A DNA stretch of 39,306 nucleotides from an uncultured Flavobacteriales bacterium (GTDB lineage Bacteria > Bacteroidota > Bacteroidia > Flavobacteriales_D > Sanyastnellaceae). The position numbers and the translations under genes were made by a program. Shown here piece after piece: positions 1-8,255 of this stretch (its first letter is position 1; each line of letters opens with the position of its first letter). The stretch spans positions 1-39,306 of the forward strand of contig CALGEI010000063.1 of NCBI GenBank assembly GCA_937881575.1. The letters are read 5' to 3'. Under the pieces are notes generated by a model. The model was not told where the DNA came from, did no database searches, and saw only the letters and a list, made by a program, of their open reading frames with translations.

Positions 1-711
1 GGAGGTGCCATCGGTTGGGCTGTAGGCGGCCCAATCGGTGGCATCTTGGGTTTTGCTTTCGGCAAAATGTTCACGCAGGATGCATCCGGTTCTGCCAACC
101 CAACTGGACCACACTCCAGGCAATCGACCCGGTCGGGAGATTTTGCGGCATCGCTTCTCGTATTGAGTGCTGCGGTGATGAAAGCCGATGATAAAATTCT
201 CAAATCGGAATTGGACTTTGTCAAGGGTTTTTTGAAAAACAACTTTGGGGCCTCTCAAGCGGAACAACTCACGCTCATGCTGCGGGAGACCCTAGATCAA
301 ACCATTGACACGCGTCGCGTTGCTGAGCAAATCCGGCATCACATGGACCATGCGAAAAGGCTCTTGCTCTTGCAATACCTCTTTGGCATCGCCAAAGCCG
401 ATGGCCACATTCACAGCAAAGAGCTGGATGTCATTCGTGATATTGCTCGCTGGCTTGCCATTCACGAAAAAGACCGTCTGAGCATTGAAGCCATGTTTCA
501 TGCGGGCACGTCTGACCCCTATGCGGTTTTGGAGATTGAAAAAACGAGCACGGATTCAGAGGTCAAGAAGGCTTACCGCAAGATGGCCGTGAAATTCCAT
601 CCAGATAAAGTTCAAGACCTCGGTGAATCTCATCAAAAACAGGCAAAAGAGCGGTTCATCGCCATCCAAACAGCCTACGAACAAATCAAATTGGATCGTG
701 GAATGAAATAA
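1..711 (+). CDS. TerB-like / DnaJ-domain protein (5' end cut by window)
   Basis: The frame is open from the first base, so the gene starts upstream; 236 residues are visible. The first ~24 residues are glycine-rich (GGPIGGILGFAFGKMF), a glycine-zipper-like segment that may contact the membrane. A helical TerB/DjlA-like region follows (about residues 45-160), containing the repeated theme of a SADD/KADG acidic turn (AVMKADDKI, GIAKADGHI). The last ~60 residues are a J domain with the HPD tripeptide at 200-202, which in this family stimulates the ATPase of DnaK. The order TerB then C-terminal J domain matches DjlA-like co-chaperones, common as single genes in Bacteroidota. I infer a membrane-associated co-chaperone; the client is not predictable. 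A TTG at 46 could be mistaken for the start, but coding sequence continues upstream of it. Confidence 0.85.
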   Translation, partial: GGAIGWAVGGPIGGILGFAFGKMFTQDASGSANPTGPHSRQSTRSGDFAASLLVLSAAVMKADDKILKSELDFVKGFLKNNFGASQAEQLTLMLRETLDQTIDTRRVAEQIRHHMDHAKRLLLLQYLFGIAKADGHIHSKELDVIRDIARWLAIHEKDRLSIEAMFHAGTSDPYAVLEIEKTSTDSEVKKAYRKMAVKFHPDKVQDLGESHQKQAKERFIAIQTAYEQIKLDRGMK

Positions 712-786
712 TGCGGGACTGCTCTTAGCTGTTCATCATTAGATTTGACGATTCGAACTTGACGCACGATTACCAACATTGACCTC

Positions 787-3399
787 ATGAACCACTCGTT
801 ATCGGCTTATGCCATTGCTGCATTGATTGCAATTTCCAGTGCCTTCGCACCGATCAATGACCTTTCGGCACAGCGATCAAAAAAAAACAAGAAAGGGAAA
901 TCTGAAGCCTCGCAGGACCGGTCTTCGGAAAAAGATGACATCAAGTCGCTTTCAGAACTGACCAAGAGTTGCTCTTTAGATTCTGGACTCTTTGCCATCC
1001 ATTCCGATACCGCCTCAGGGAAAAGCTGGTTGATTGTTCCCGACTCGATGCTCGAACGGGAGTTCATCTACTTCTCTTACATCAATGACGGGGTGGCTCA
1101 ATCCGGTTTTACACGGGGCACTTATGGCAACTCGAAGGTGATTTCTTTTCACAAGCATTTTGATCGAATCGAAATTCATGCAGAAAACACCAACTATCAT
1201 TTCGATCCAGAATCCCCGCTTGCTCGAGCTTCATCGGCGAACATCAACACGCCCATTTTGGCGAGCTTGAAAATTGAAGGCATCGATTCATCGAAAACCG
1301 TTTTTGCCATTTCTGGCGATGCGTTGTTTTTGCAAGAAGATGTCGAAATGGTCAAGCGTCCTTCACGAAAACCAGGCCAGGGCGTTTTGGGCAAATTATC
1401 TCGTGAAAAATCCAAAATCACAAGAATCAATAACTACCCGGAAAACACCGAAATATCCGTGGATTACGTCTACGATAATCCAGCCCCAATAACAGGTGGT
1501 TCCGCTTTAGAAGATGCGCGCTATGTAACAGTATCGTATCAACACAGCATCTTGCAAATGCCGGAGGAAGACTTTGTGCCGCGTCCAGATGATGCGCGGA
1601 TTGGCTTCTTTAGCACGCAAACGGAGGACATGACTTCAACTTCCTCCACACCCTGGTTGGATATGATTCACCGTTGGAGACTTGAGAAGAAAGATCCAGA
1701 CGCCGAGCTTTCCGCCCCGGTTAAGCCCATCGTCTGGTGGATTGAAAACACCACTCCTTATGAGTTCCGAGAGATCATCCAAGCCGGAGTGGAAAAGTGG
1801 AACAAGGCTTTCGAGCCATTGGGATTCAGCAATGCGGTTGAAGTCCGCGTACAGCCAGATAGCGCCACCTGGGATGCTGGAGACATTCGTTACAACGTGC
1901 TGAGATGGACTTCCTCCCCTTCACCTCGTTACAGTGGATACGGACCTAGTTTTGTCAACCCAAAGACGGGGGAGATCTTGGGCGCAGACATCATGTTGGA
2001 ATGGAGTGGAATGACAGGACGATTGTGGCGATCAGAAGTATTCCAAAAAGCAGGAATGATGGAATCCGTTGAAGCGGAGTTCAGCGATTTATCGGCTCGA
2101 GCCTTGGCCGCTGAAATGATGCATCGTTGCGATGCAGGTGCGATCCAGGCGCAGCAAACGCTCTTGGGGCTTGCAGCCATTAAGGCTCGTGCTTTCACCG
2201 ATGAGGACCAGGAAAAATTCACACGTGAAACTCTCCATCGATTGGTCTTGCATGAAGTGGGACACACGTTAGGCTTGAGCCACAACATGGCAGGCTCTAC
2301 GATGCTCAGCCCGGAAGAATTGAAAAGTAGCGCGATTGTCAATGCCCAAGGCATGAGTAACAGCGTTATGGATTACCCCGCCATCAATTTTACCGAAAAA
2401 GCTGAAGACCAAACGAAGTTCTTTGATGACGAACCCGGCCCCTATGACCTATGGGCCATTTCGTATGGCTATTCTCCTGAATTACAAGACGCTGCTGCTG
2501 AAAAAGACCGACTCGAAGCCATCTTGAATCGCTCTACGGAAGCCAACCTGATGTTTGGAAATGATGCTGACGACATGCGACGTCCAGGAGGCGGCATGAA
2601 TCCGGATGTCAATATATATGACCTGTCAAATGACCCCGTGGCCTATGCTGCTGAGCGTTGTGATTTTGTCAATAACCTGCTTCCTCAAATTGTCGACATG
2701 TACGGTGATGATCGCCAAGACAGTTATATGGAAGTCCGCAGAGCTTACTTGACGTTGACGGGGGAATACGCGACGCAGCTCGGAGTCATGACACGTCAAA
2801 TTGGTGGAGTCCGCTACAACCGAGCATCTCCATCCCAGCAACAAATCGCACCGCTTCAACCCGTGTCAAAGAGCGACCAACAAGCTGCCCTGCAGTCACT
2901 TTCGACCTATGCCTTTGCTCCTGACGCCTTTGATGCCGCGCAATCTGTCTATGGATACTTGCAAGGACAACGAAGAGGGTTTGGATTCTTCAGCGAACCG
3001 GAAGACCCGAAAATTCACGCACGTATATTGAGCGCCCAAAAAAATGCGCTCGCTCATTTGCTTCATCCGCGTGTTCTGCAAAGAATCACCGATGCTCGCA
3101 ATTACGGCAACGACTATGCCCTCGATGCCTACATGAACGACTTGACTGCATCCATTTTCAAAGCAGACCTGCGATCATCCGTGAATACGGTGCGACAGCA
3201 ACTTCAAATCACTTACGTCCAATCACTCGTACAAGCTTTGGATCCAGAAAAGAAGTATGACCTCATTGCACAATCCATGGTCCTGTCCTCATTAAAGCGC
3301 ATACAGCGGGAACAAAAATCAGCGTCATCTCCTGACGGCTTAACCCGCGCTCACAGAGGCCATTTGCTCTTCCTCATCGAAAATGCACTGGAACGATAA
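787..3399 (+). CDS. Secreted zinc metalloprotease, DUF5117/DUF4953 type
   Basis: A protein of 870 residues beginning with a signal peptide (hydrophobic stretch about residues 5-28, then a lysine-rich segment). The zinc site HEVGHTLGLSH begins at residue 489 and fits HExxHxxGxxH, with the Glu as catalytic base and three His as zinc ligands. A downstream SVMDYP resembles the metzincin Met-turn. Length and order (N-terminal DUF5118/DUF5117-like half, then the DUF4953-like zincin) match a family widespread in Bacteroidota and annotated as zinc-dependent metalloprotease; the substrate is unknown. There is no recognisable T9SS tail, so it is probably periplasmic or outer-membrane associated. A possible -7 box TAGATTTG lies at 740-747, 39 bases before the ATG, without a clear -33 partner. 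A strong hairpin terminator follows the stop. Confidence 0.88.
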   Translation: MNHSLSAYAIAALIAISSAFAPINDLSAQRSKKNKKGKSEASQDRSSEKDDIKSLSELTKSCSLDSGLFAIHSDTASGKSWLIVPDSMLEREFIYFSYINDGVAQSGFTRGTYGNSKVISFHKHFDRIEIHAENTNYHFDPESPLARASSANINTPILASLKIEGIDSSKTVFAISGDALFLQEDVEMVKRPSRKPGQGVLGKLSREKSKITRINNYPENTEISVDYVYDNPAPITGGSALEDARYVTVSYQHSILQMPEEDFVPRPDDARIGFFSTQTEDMTSTSSTPWLDMIHRWRLEKKDPDAELSAPVKPIVWWIENTTPYEFREIIQAGVEKWNKAFEPLGFSNAVEVRVQPDSATWDAGDIRYNVLRWTSSPSPRYSGYGPSFVNPKTGEILGADIMLEWSGMTGRLWRSEVFQKAGMMESVEAEFSDLSARALAAEMMHRCDAGAIQAQQTLLGLAAIKARAFTDEDQEKFTRETLHRLVLHEVGHTLGLSHNMAGSTMLSPEELKSSAIVNAQGMSNSVMDYPAINFTEKAEDQTKFFDDEPGPYDLWAISYGYSPELQDAAAEKDRLEAILNRSTEANLMFGNDADDMRRPGGGMNPDVNIYDLSNDPVAYAAERCDFVNNLLPQIVDMYGDDRQDSYMEVRRAYLTLTGEYATQLGVMTRQIGGVRYNRASPSQQQIAPLQPVSKSDQQAALQSLSTYAFAPDAFDAAQSVYGYLQGQRRGFGFFSEPEDPKIHARILSAQKNALAHLLHPRVLQRITDARNYGNDYALDAYMNDLTASIFKADLRSSVNTVRQQLQITYVQSLVQALDPEKKYDLIAQSMVLSSLKRIQREQKSASSPDGLTRAHRGHLLFLIENALER

Positions 3400-3416
3400 G
3401 ACCACCTGAATCTTGT

Positions 3417-3452
3417 AAAAAGGCGAAATCTCTGAGAGGTTTCGCCTTTTTT
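3417..3452. terminator. Bidirectional intrinsic terminator
   Basis: The arms AAAAAGGCGAAA (3417-3428) and TTTCGCCTTTTTT (3440-3452) pair around an 11-base loop. The arm ends give a U tract on both strands. It lies between the stop of the metalloprotease (+) and the stop of the SRPBCC gene (-) and overlaps the latter's stop codon, so it can end both transcripts. Confidence 0.85.
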
Positions 3453-3921
3453 ATTCCACGGTCCTGGCGCCTGGAAACAGCTCCTCTAACGTGGTCTCTC
3501 GAAAGGTGAAAATCCCCCGCACTTTGCGGTGTATGAAGCCCCCAAACAATTCTCCAAGCCAGCCGAAAGGCAAGGCGTAATGCAGAACATCTTCCATCAG
3601 AACACCGCCCTCACTGGGGGTAAAACGGTGCAAGTGATGCCAGAATCGATATGGACCAAATCGCTGTTCATCAATAAAATAAACTCCTTTTTCTTCATGA
3701 ACTATTTCCGTCACCCATTTCATAGGAATGCCCATTAGCGGTTTGACCGTGTAGCAAATAATGTGTCCGGAAAATGTGTTCTCACCGCCGCCCGACAAAA
3801 TCTTAAAAGACATGTCCTTAGGGGTAATGCGATCCAAATTCTCTGGAATGCTAAAAAAATCCCATGCTTCATTCGATTTCATCGGAAGCCATTGCTGGGT
3901 TTTGAGGCGGTGCATCTTCAT
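3451..3921 (-). CDS. SRPBCC (START-like) domain protein
   Basis: A 156-residue soluble protein whose N-terminal pattern (W-x-P-MKSNEAWDFFSIPENLDRITPK) and total length fit a single SRPBCC helix-grip domain, of the kind annotated as cyclase/dehydrase or CoxG-like in Bacteroidota. Such domains bind hydrophobic ligands; no ligand or enzymatic role can be read here. The ATG at 3921 is preceded on the minus strand by an A-rich stretch (AGAAAAGC), typical for translation initiation in Bacteroidota. It is convergent with the metalloprotease. A minus-strand promoter at 4063-4093 points toward it, but a terminator-like hairpin (3977-4012) lies between, so expression would need readthrough or a second promoter. 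Confidence 0.75.
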   Translation of the reverse strand: MKMHRLKTQQWLPMKSNEAWDFFSIPENLDRITPKDMSFKILSGGGENTFSGHIICYTVKPLMGIPMKWVTEIVHEEKGVYFIDEQRFGPYRFWHHLHRFTPSEGGVLMEDVLHYALPFGWLGELFGGFIHRKVRGIFTFRETTLEELFPGARTVE

Positions 3922-3976
3922 GCTTTTCTAACGATTCGATGGAAGCAATTGTTCATATCAGCCTTACGAAAAGCTC

Positions 3977-4058
3977 AAAAAAAATGAAGCACCCGCCGTT
4001 GCAGATGCTTCACTACGATTCACAACTAGGTCCTCCAAGAACTTTTGTTCCATGACCT
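3977..4058 (-). ncRNA. Candidate ~80-nt small RNA
   Basis: On the minus strand a consensus Bacteroidota promoter (4093-4063) is followed at once by a structured stretch. Outer arms AGGTC / GACCT (4058-4054 with 4032-4028) enclose a GAAC-AAAA-GTTC tetraloop hairpin (4050-4039). Next comes a 7-bp stem TGAAGCA / TGCTTCA (4012-4006 with 3991-3985), then eight U (3984-3977). Promoter, two hairpins and terminator in about 115 bases describe a complete small-RNA unit. A 29-codon ORF (MEQKFLEDLV..., from 4053) lies inside, but it starts only a few bases from the predicted 5' end and passes through the terminator, so I do not favour it. It could instead be an attenuated leader of the SRPBCC gene. No known RNA family recognised. 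Confidence 0.45.
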
Positions 4059-4062
4059 GTAT

Positions 4063-4093
4063 CAAATATAAATAATTTAACTACACTATCAAA
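4063..4093 (-). promoter_or_regulatory. Bacteroidota-type promoter (TTTG-N19-TATATTTG)
   Basis: Reading the minus strand, TTTG at 4093-4090 is separated by 19 bases from TATATTTG at 4070-4063. This matches the -33 TTTG / -7 TAnnTTTG consensus of the Bacteroidota primary sigma factor. The predicted start is near 4056-4058. It drives the small-RNA candidate and perhaps the SRPBCC gene by readthrough. Confidence 0.6.
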
Positions 4094-4133
4094 CTATTTA
4101 TAGGCATTTCTTGTTGTTTAGTCTATTAAAAAC

Positions 4134-4159
4134 AACCAATTGTCTTGGATTGGTTTTTT
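4134..4159. terminator. Hairpin with T tracts on both strands
   Basis: AACCAAT (4134-4140) pairs with ATTGGTT (4149-4155) around an 8-base loop. The plus strand continues TTTTTT (4154-4159), and the minus strand continues GTTTTTAATAG. It sits upstream of the LysM gene and behind the small-RNA promoter. It could insulate the two divergent units or act as a leader attenuator if a plus-strand promoter exists upstream; I see no such promoter. Confidence 0.45.
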
Positions 4160-4183
4160 ATATAAGGATTGGATTGAACTCCC

Positions 4184-4191
4184 TACTTTTG
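4184..4191 (+). promoter_or_regulatory. -7 box TACTTTTG, four bases before the LysM gene ATG
   Basis: TACTTTTG fits TAnnTTTG exactly and is followed by only cttc before the ATG at 4196, which implies a leaderless or nearly leaderless mRNA. No -33 TTG is found at the usual distance, so confidence is moderate. Confidence 0.4.
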
Positions 4192-4195
4192 CTTC

Positions 4196-5422
4196 ATGTC
4201 CTCCAAGACCTCCTATTTCGCGGCCTTCGTATTCGGTGTCGCTTTTATTGCGACCTCCGAAGCAATGTGGTCCCAATCATTTCTAGAGGACTGGAACGAT
4301 CAAACCATGCAGCGCATGATGCGTGCCGACTTTGTTTCTTTTGATGCCGCATATCCGGATTGGTTTGATTCGCAGGCCACGCCGACATTGAAGACACAGG
4401 TTCCAGAATTGGACGAACTCGAGACCGCCTTACAACCTTGGGCCATCGATGCTGAACGTGAAAATCGATGCGTACAATCCTTGTTAGAAGGAAATATGCT
4501 GCGCTTGCAAATCATACGCGTTTTGCAAGGTTTGTATGCCCCTGACCTGGAGCGCGAATTGGTCTTGAATGAAATCCCCAGCTCATTTCAATGGATTCCA
4601 GTCTTGGCTTCCTCTTACAATCATGCGTTCAGAGGAGTCAATGGACATGCTGGACTATGGGGCCTCAGTGAGGCTCAAGCGCTCAAAGAAGGCATCGCAA
4701 GGTCTGGGAGGATTGATGAGCGTATGGGCATCGTTGAATCTACTCGAGCAGCCGTGGCGATTTTGGATCAACTTCAGCGCCGTTTTCCAATGGATCCCGA
4801 CCGGGTCTTAGTGGGTTTTTTAAAAGGGATGCCTTTCGCATCTCGTTGGAGCGGACAACCCGGCTACGATGACGAGCTAGACGATTGGATCGCATTGTAT
4901 CGAGTCGTCGCACGCTTTATGGTCAATTTAGACGCGCCAGACTTTGAATCCGCATGGGGAGCCGAGTTGACCACCTGGCGGCCTGTCGATTGTCCTGGAG
5001 AGATCGACAACAGGCAGTTGACCCAAGTTTTAGGAATGTCATTGGACGTCCAAGAACAGTTGTTTCCATGGTGGATTGGTCAAAGTCTCCCTTGTAACAC
5101 ATTCGAAGAGTTTGAGCCTTATTTGCCTCGAGCATGGGCGGACAAATGGGATGAGCAAATGAGCGATTTGGAATTTGAACCTGCATCGATTGCTTCCGTT
5201 TCCTTGAGCCAGGAAGTTGCGCAAACACCGCTCAATTCATCAGAACAGGCCAACACCACTCAAGCTTCAAGTTGCATCGAATACGAAGTGAAAAAGGGGG
5301 ATACGTTGTACAATCTATCCAAACGATTTCCCGGAACAACTCCTGAAAGCATCGCTGCTAAAAACGGAATTGGTGTTGTTATCAAAATTGGCGAAACCCT
5401 GTGCATTCCCCGCATGGAATGA
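4196..5422 (+). CDS. LysM protein with inactive lytic-transglycosylase-like domain
   Basis: 408 residues: signal peptide (about 1-27), a region at about 100-220 that aligns by eye with the MltD/Slt transglycosylase fold, and a C-terminal LysM domain (363-406, YEVKKGDTLYNLSKRFPG...). The transglycosylase signature LP-x-VES...GLWQFMP appears as IPVLASSYN (134-142) and later GLWGLSEA. The catalytic Glu is Ala138 and the Gln of GLWQ is Gly. So the fold is recognisable but the catalytic residue is gone. I infer a peptidoglycan-binding scaffold rather than an enzyme. It is first in a four-gene operon; its stop overlaps the next start as ATGA. A -7 box lies four bases before the ATG. Confidence 0.75.
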   Translation: MSSKTSYFAAFVFGVAFIATSEAMWSQSFLEDWNDQTMQRMMRADFVSFDAAYPDWFDSQATPTLKTQVPELDELETALQPWAIDAERENRCVQSLLEGNMLRLQIIRVLQGLYAPDLERELVLNEIPSSFQWIPVLASSYNHAFRGVNGHAGLWGLSEAQALKEGIARSGRIDERMGIVESTRAAVAILDQLQRRFPMDPDRVLVGFLKGMPFASRWSGQPGYDDELDDWIALYRVVARFMVNLDAPDFESAWGAELTTWRPVDCPGEIDNRQLTQVLGMSLDVQEQLFPWWIGQSLPCNTFEEFEPYLPRAWADKWDEQMSDLEFEPASIASVSLSQEVAQTPLNSSEQANTTQASSCIEYEVKKGDTLYNLSKRFPGTTPESIAAKNGIGVVIKIGETLCIPRME

Positions 5423-7005
5423 CATCTGACAAGCACTCCATAGGTCGGACTTGGGGCTTTCTGGTGGCCTTAGGGTTGTTCGCGGCATTGTGGATGGGGC
5501 GCCCTGAGTATGTGGCATTCGAATTGATTCCTTTCCCCAAATGGGAAGACTGGGGAAATGAGACTTTGCATGCTCTGAATCCAGAGGCCATCGACACGCT
5601 CCTTTCCGCTTATGATTTTTTTGACTCGCTGCATCGTGCAGAAGTCCTGCCGGTTCATTGCGCGGATTCTACCACGGCCCTGAATGACATCGATTTAAAG
5701 GATTCAGTCGTGATGTCGAGCCCGAAACCTTTTACGCAGCAAATCGGAGAAGCCCCCATCGGTCAAAAAGACCATGCCCTTTCCAAGCTTCATCCCAATT
5801 TAAGACTGCAAGGATCGGAAACTGCATTTGTCCGACTTGGCTACTTTTTCAACCGACTACAAAACAAACTTCACCAGGGGCCGCTTCATATTTTTCATTT
5901 CGGTGACTCCCAAATTGAAGGTGATCGCATTACACGCACCCTGCGCACTTCATGGCAAAACCGTTGGGGAGGCTATGGATTGGGATACCTCGCTCCGAAA
6001 CCGTTGGTTGCTCCGGCTTCCATCGTCCAATCCACTTCTGCCGGTTGGATTCGTCACGCTCGCTATGGAAGACGTGACACCACAATCAAGCACAACCGCT
6101 ATGGGCTTTTGGCGGCCTTTGCTTCCCATGATGAAAGCATCGCTTCCGACCAACCCCCTTGGATTCGATTGAAACCGAATAGCCGAGCAAGCCTTTCAGA
6201 GCAACATGTTCATTCCATCAAGATGCTTTTTGGCAAGTCGGAATCAAGCGCACGCTTGTCATGCTACTTGGATTCAACATTCATAGGAACGTTCGAAATT
6301 CCTGCGGACAGCGTGAGTTCAGAGCTCACCATCCCCTTGTCCTCCAACAGTGGCTCTGTAGCCTTCAAATCGATCGAATTTCAGTTCAATGGCCCGGCGC
6401 CGGAGATCGATGCCATTGGGATGTTCCCAGATTCCGGGTTGGTATTTCACAATGTTGCCATGCGCGGCTCCTCGGGCACGTTGTTTAGACAACTCGATCG
6501 TGCCCAATTTACCCACCAACTCCAATCTCATGACGTGGGGATGGTCATCCTCCAATTTGGTGGAAATGCTGTGCCTTACATCGCAGACACCGCTGCTGTG
6601 AAGCGCTATGGCCAATGGTTTGCATCACAAATACGCTTATTTCAAAGCCTAACTCCGGATGCGGCTATTGTCATCATTGGTCCGTCCGATATGGCGACTA
6701 AACAGGGACAGTACATGGCCACCTACCCCATGCTTGTTCCCGTTCGGAATGCCCTGCGGCAAGTGGCCTTGGATGAAAACGTCTTGTTCTGGGACGTTTT
6801 CGAGGTGATGGGTGGACAAGGCTCCATGGCGGCTTGGGTTGCCTCTGACCCCCAACTGGCGAGTCCAGACCACGTGCATTTCACGCGGAGAGGCGCCAAC
6901 AAGATTGCCTCACTGCTCCTTCAGAGTTTGGATGCCGAGTGGGAAAGCTGGGAACGCAAACAACACGGCTTGAATTCAACCTCCTCAATTGATTCTTCGC
7001 CATGA
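5419..7005 (+). CDS. Membrane-anchored SGNH/GDSL hydrolase-like protein A
   Basis: 528 residues with one N-terminal membrane segment (about 12-30) and the bulk outside. All SGNH blocks are visible: FGDSQIEGDR with Ser164, a long beta-rich insertion, LQFGGNAV with Asn383 (G-x-N block), and DHVHF with Asp484/His487. The family includes carbohydrate esterases and O-acetyltransferases such as the PatB/AlgX-like partners of MBOAT proteins. I chose the ATG at 5419 because it overlaps the previous stop (ATGA); a GTG at 5401 is in frame but lies inside the upstream gene. With the SGNH and MBOAT genes that follow, I infer that it transfers or removes acyl groups on an envelope glycan in the periplasm. 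Confidence 0.8.
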   Translation: MTSDKHSIGRTWGFLVALGLFAALWMGRPEYVAFELIPFPKWEDWGNETLHALNPEAIDTLLSAYDFFDSLHRAEVLPVHCADSTTALNDIDLKDSVVMSSPKPFTQQIGEAPIGQKDHALSKLHPNLRLQGSETAFVRLGYFFNRLQNKLHQGPLHIFHFGDSQIEGDRITRTLRTSWQNRWGGYGLGYLAPKPLVAPASIVQSTSAGWIRHARYGRRDTTIKHNRYGLLAAFASHDESIASDQPPWIRLKPNSRASLSEQHVHSIKMLFGKSESSARLSCYLDSTFIGTFEIPADSVSSELTIPLSSNSGSVAFKSIEFQFNGPAPEIDAIGMFPDSGLVFHNVAMRGSSGTLFRQLDRAQFTHQLQSHDVGMVILQFGGNAVPYIADTAAVKRYGQWFASQIRLFQSLTPDAAIVIIGPSDMATKQGQYMATYPMLVPVRNALRQVALDENVLFWDVFEVMGGQGSMAAWVASDPQLASPDHVHFTRRGANKIASLLLQSLDAEWESWERKQHGLNSTSSIDSSP

Positions 7006-8255
7006 GCCTTCTATGTCTTTTGAGTGTTGGTTGTCTTTCTTGGTTTTCGGCCATTGAAACCGATTTCACGGTCCAAGGAACGATGCCATCCGATTCTTCG
7101 ACAAGTTGGAGGATTCCACATAAAAGTGATGCTTTTGACGCCTTGTGGCTGACGATGGATTCCATGCAATTTCAGGGCAACGGCTCGCTATCCTGCCTCT
7201 ATATTGGCGGTTCACATGTGCAGGCAGGGTGGTTGGGACACGGGATTCGAAAGCGATTTGAAGATTCGTTTCCTTCCAGTGATACAATACGAGGTTGGCT
7301 GCTCCCCTACCGCATGGCACAAACGGACACGCCCACGCATTTTAGAACTGAGTCCACGGGAAAATGGACTGGTATGCGCTGCACGCATGGTGGCCACGTC
7401 CCACCCTTTGGTATTGCAGGCATCCGAGCTCACACGGAAGATCCTGCTGCCACTTGGCAGCATGTGTCCATCCGGTCAGATTCAACACTCCATGCCGCCG
7501 AGGCCATTGAAGTCTATGGAGACGCTTTGGGATGCATCCCGTCCTGGCTAGGGGAGGAATCGCTTCATAGTCGGCAGGCCCTCGTCAACGGCACGGGCTG
7601 GCTATTTCAATTTGAAGACCCCGTGGACACGGTTCGCTTCGGTCTCGACATCATTGAGTCGGGCGCTATTTCCTTTGATCTTTTTGCGACGACGCAACGT
7701 CTTATGCCGCATCAGGACATGCAGTTCACGCTCTATGAGTGGGGAAACAATGGCGCCAAAGTCTCCAGTGCGTTGCGATGTGATGCGTGGGCAAGTGAAT
7801 GGCCATTGCCCGACCTGGACATTGTCTTTTTGGGACTCGGGATCAATGATGTTCATGCGGCGGGATCTTCTGGGGTTGATGACGGCTTCGCTCACGCTTA
7901 TGACTCCCTCGTGCAGCGAATTCAAAACATGGCTCCCAACGCAGCTTTGGTGCTACTCAGCAATACAGATTCCATGAAAGATGGGCAATCCATGAGGGCA
8001 CGATCCAAACAAGTTCAAGCCATCCAAGAGAAAATCGCCTTGTCACACGGCTGTGCGACTTTTGACCTCGGCAAAGCCATGGAGGACATCGGCTCCATCA
8101 TGGATTGGCATGACGCTGGATTGGCACAAGCCGACCTCATCCATTTCACGCCATCTGGATACGACAAGTTGGCCGATTTACTTTTTTCATCTTGGATTGA
8201 GGCGAACAAGAATAGGCCAACTTCCATTCCTGAACCATCTTCGCAAGAACGATGA
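7002..8255 (+). CDS. SGNH/GDSL hydrolase-like protein B
   Basis: 417 residues, start overlapping the previous stop (ATGA at 7002-7005). The short hydrophobic N terminus is a signal or anchor; LSVGC resembles a lipobox weakly. Catalytic blocks: IGGSHVQ with Ser71 (the usual GDS is GGS), LGLGINDVH with Asn282-Asp283, and DLIHF with Asp378/His381. It is only distantly similar to protein A: the nucleophile block, insert and length differ, so this is not a simple tandem duplication. Position between protein A and the MBOAT gene argues that both SGNH proteins act with the acyltransferase. Whether it is a transferase or an esterase cannot be told from the sequence. Confidence 0.8.
   Translation: MSLLCLLSVGCLSWFSAIETDFTVQGTMPSDSSTSWRIPHKSDAFDALWLTMDSMQFQGNGSLSCLYIGGSHVQAGWLGHGIRKRFEDSFPSSDTIRGWLLPYRMAQTDTPTHFRTESTGKWTGMRCTHGGHVPPFGIAGIRAHTEDPAATWQHVSIRSDSTLHAAEAIEVYGDALGCIPSWLGEESLHSRQALVNGTGWLFQFEDPVDTVRFGLDIIESGAISFDLFATTQRLMPHQDMQFTLYEWGNNGAKVSSALRCDAWASEWPLPDLDIVFLGLGINDVHAAGSSGVDDGFAHAYDSLVQRIQNMAPNAALVLLSNTDSMKDGQSMRARSKQVQAIQEKIALSHGCATFDLGKAMEDIGSIMDWHDAGLAQADLIHFTPSGYDKLADLLFSSWIEANKNRPTSIPEPSSQER

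Noticed and set aside
1929-2354. Minus-strand frame inside the metalloprotease
   Set aside because: Shadow of a strongly supported zinc protease, including its active site.
3985-4053. 29-codon peptide within the small-RNA candidate
   Set aside because: The ATG is almost at the predicted 5' end and the frame reads through the terminator stem; a noncoding RNA explains the structure better.
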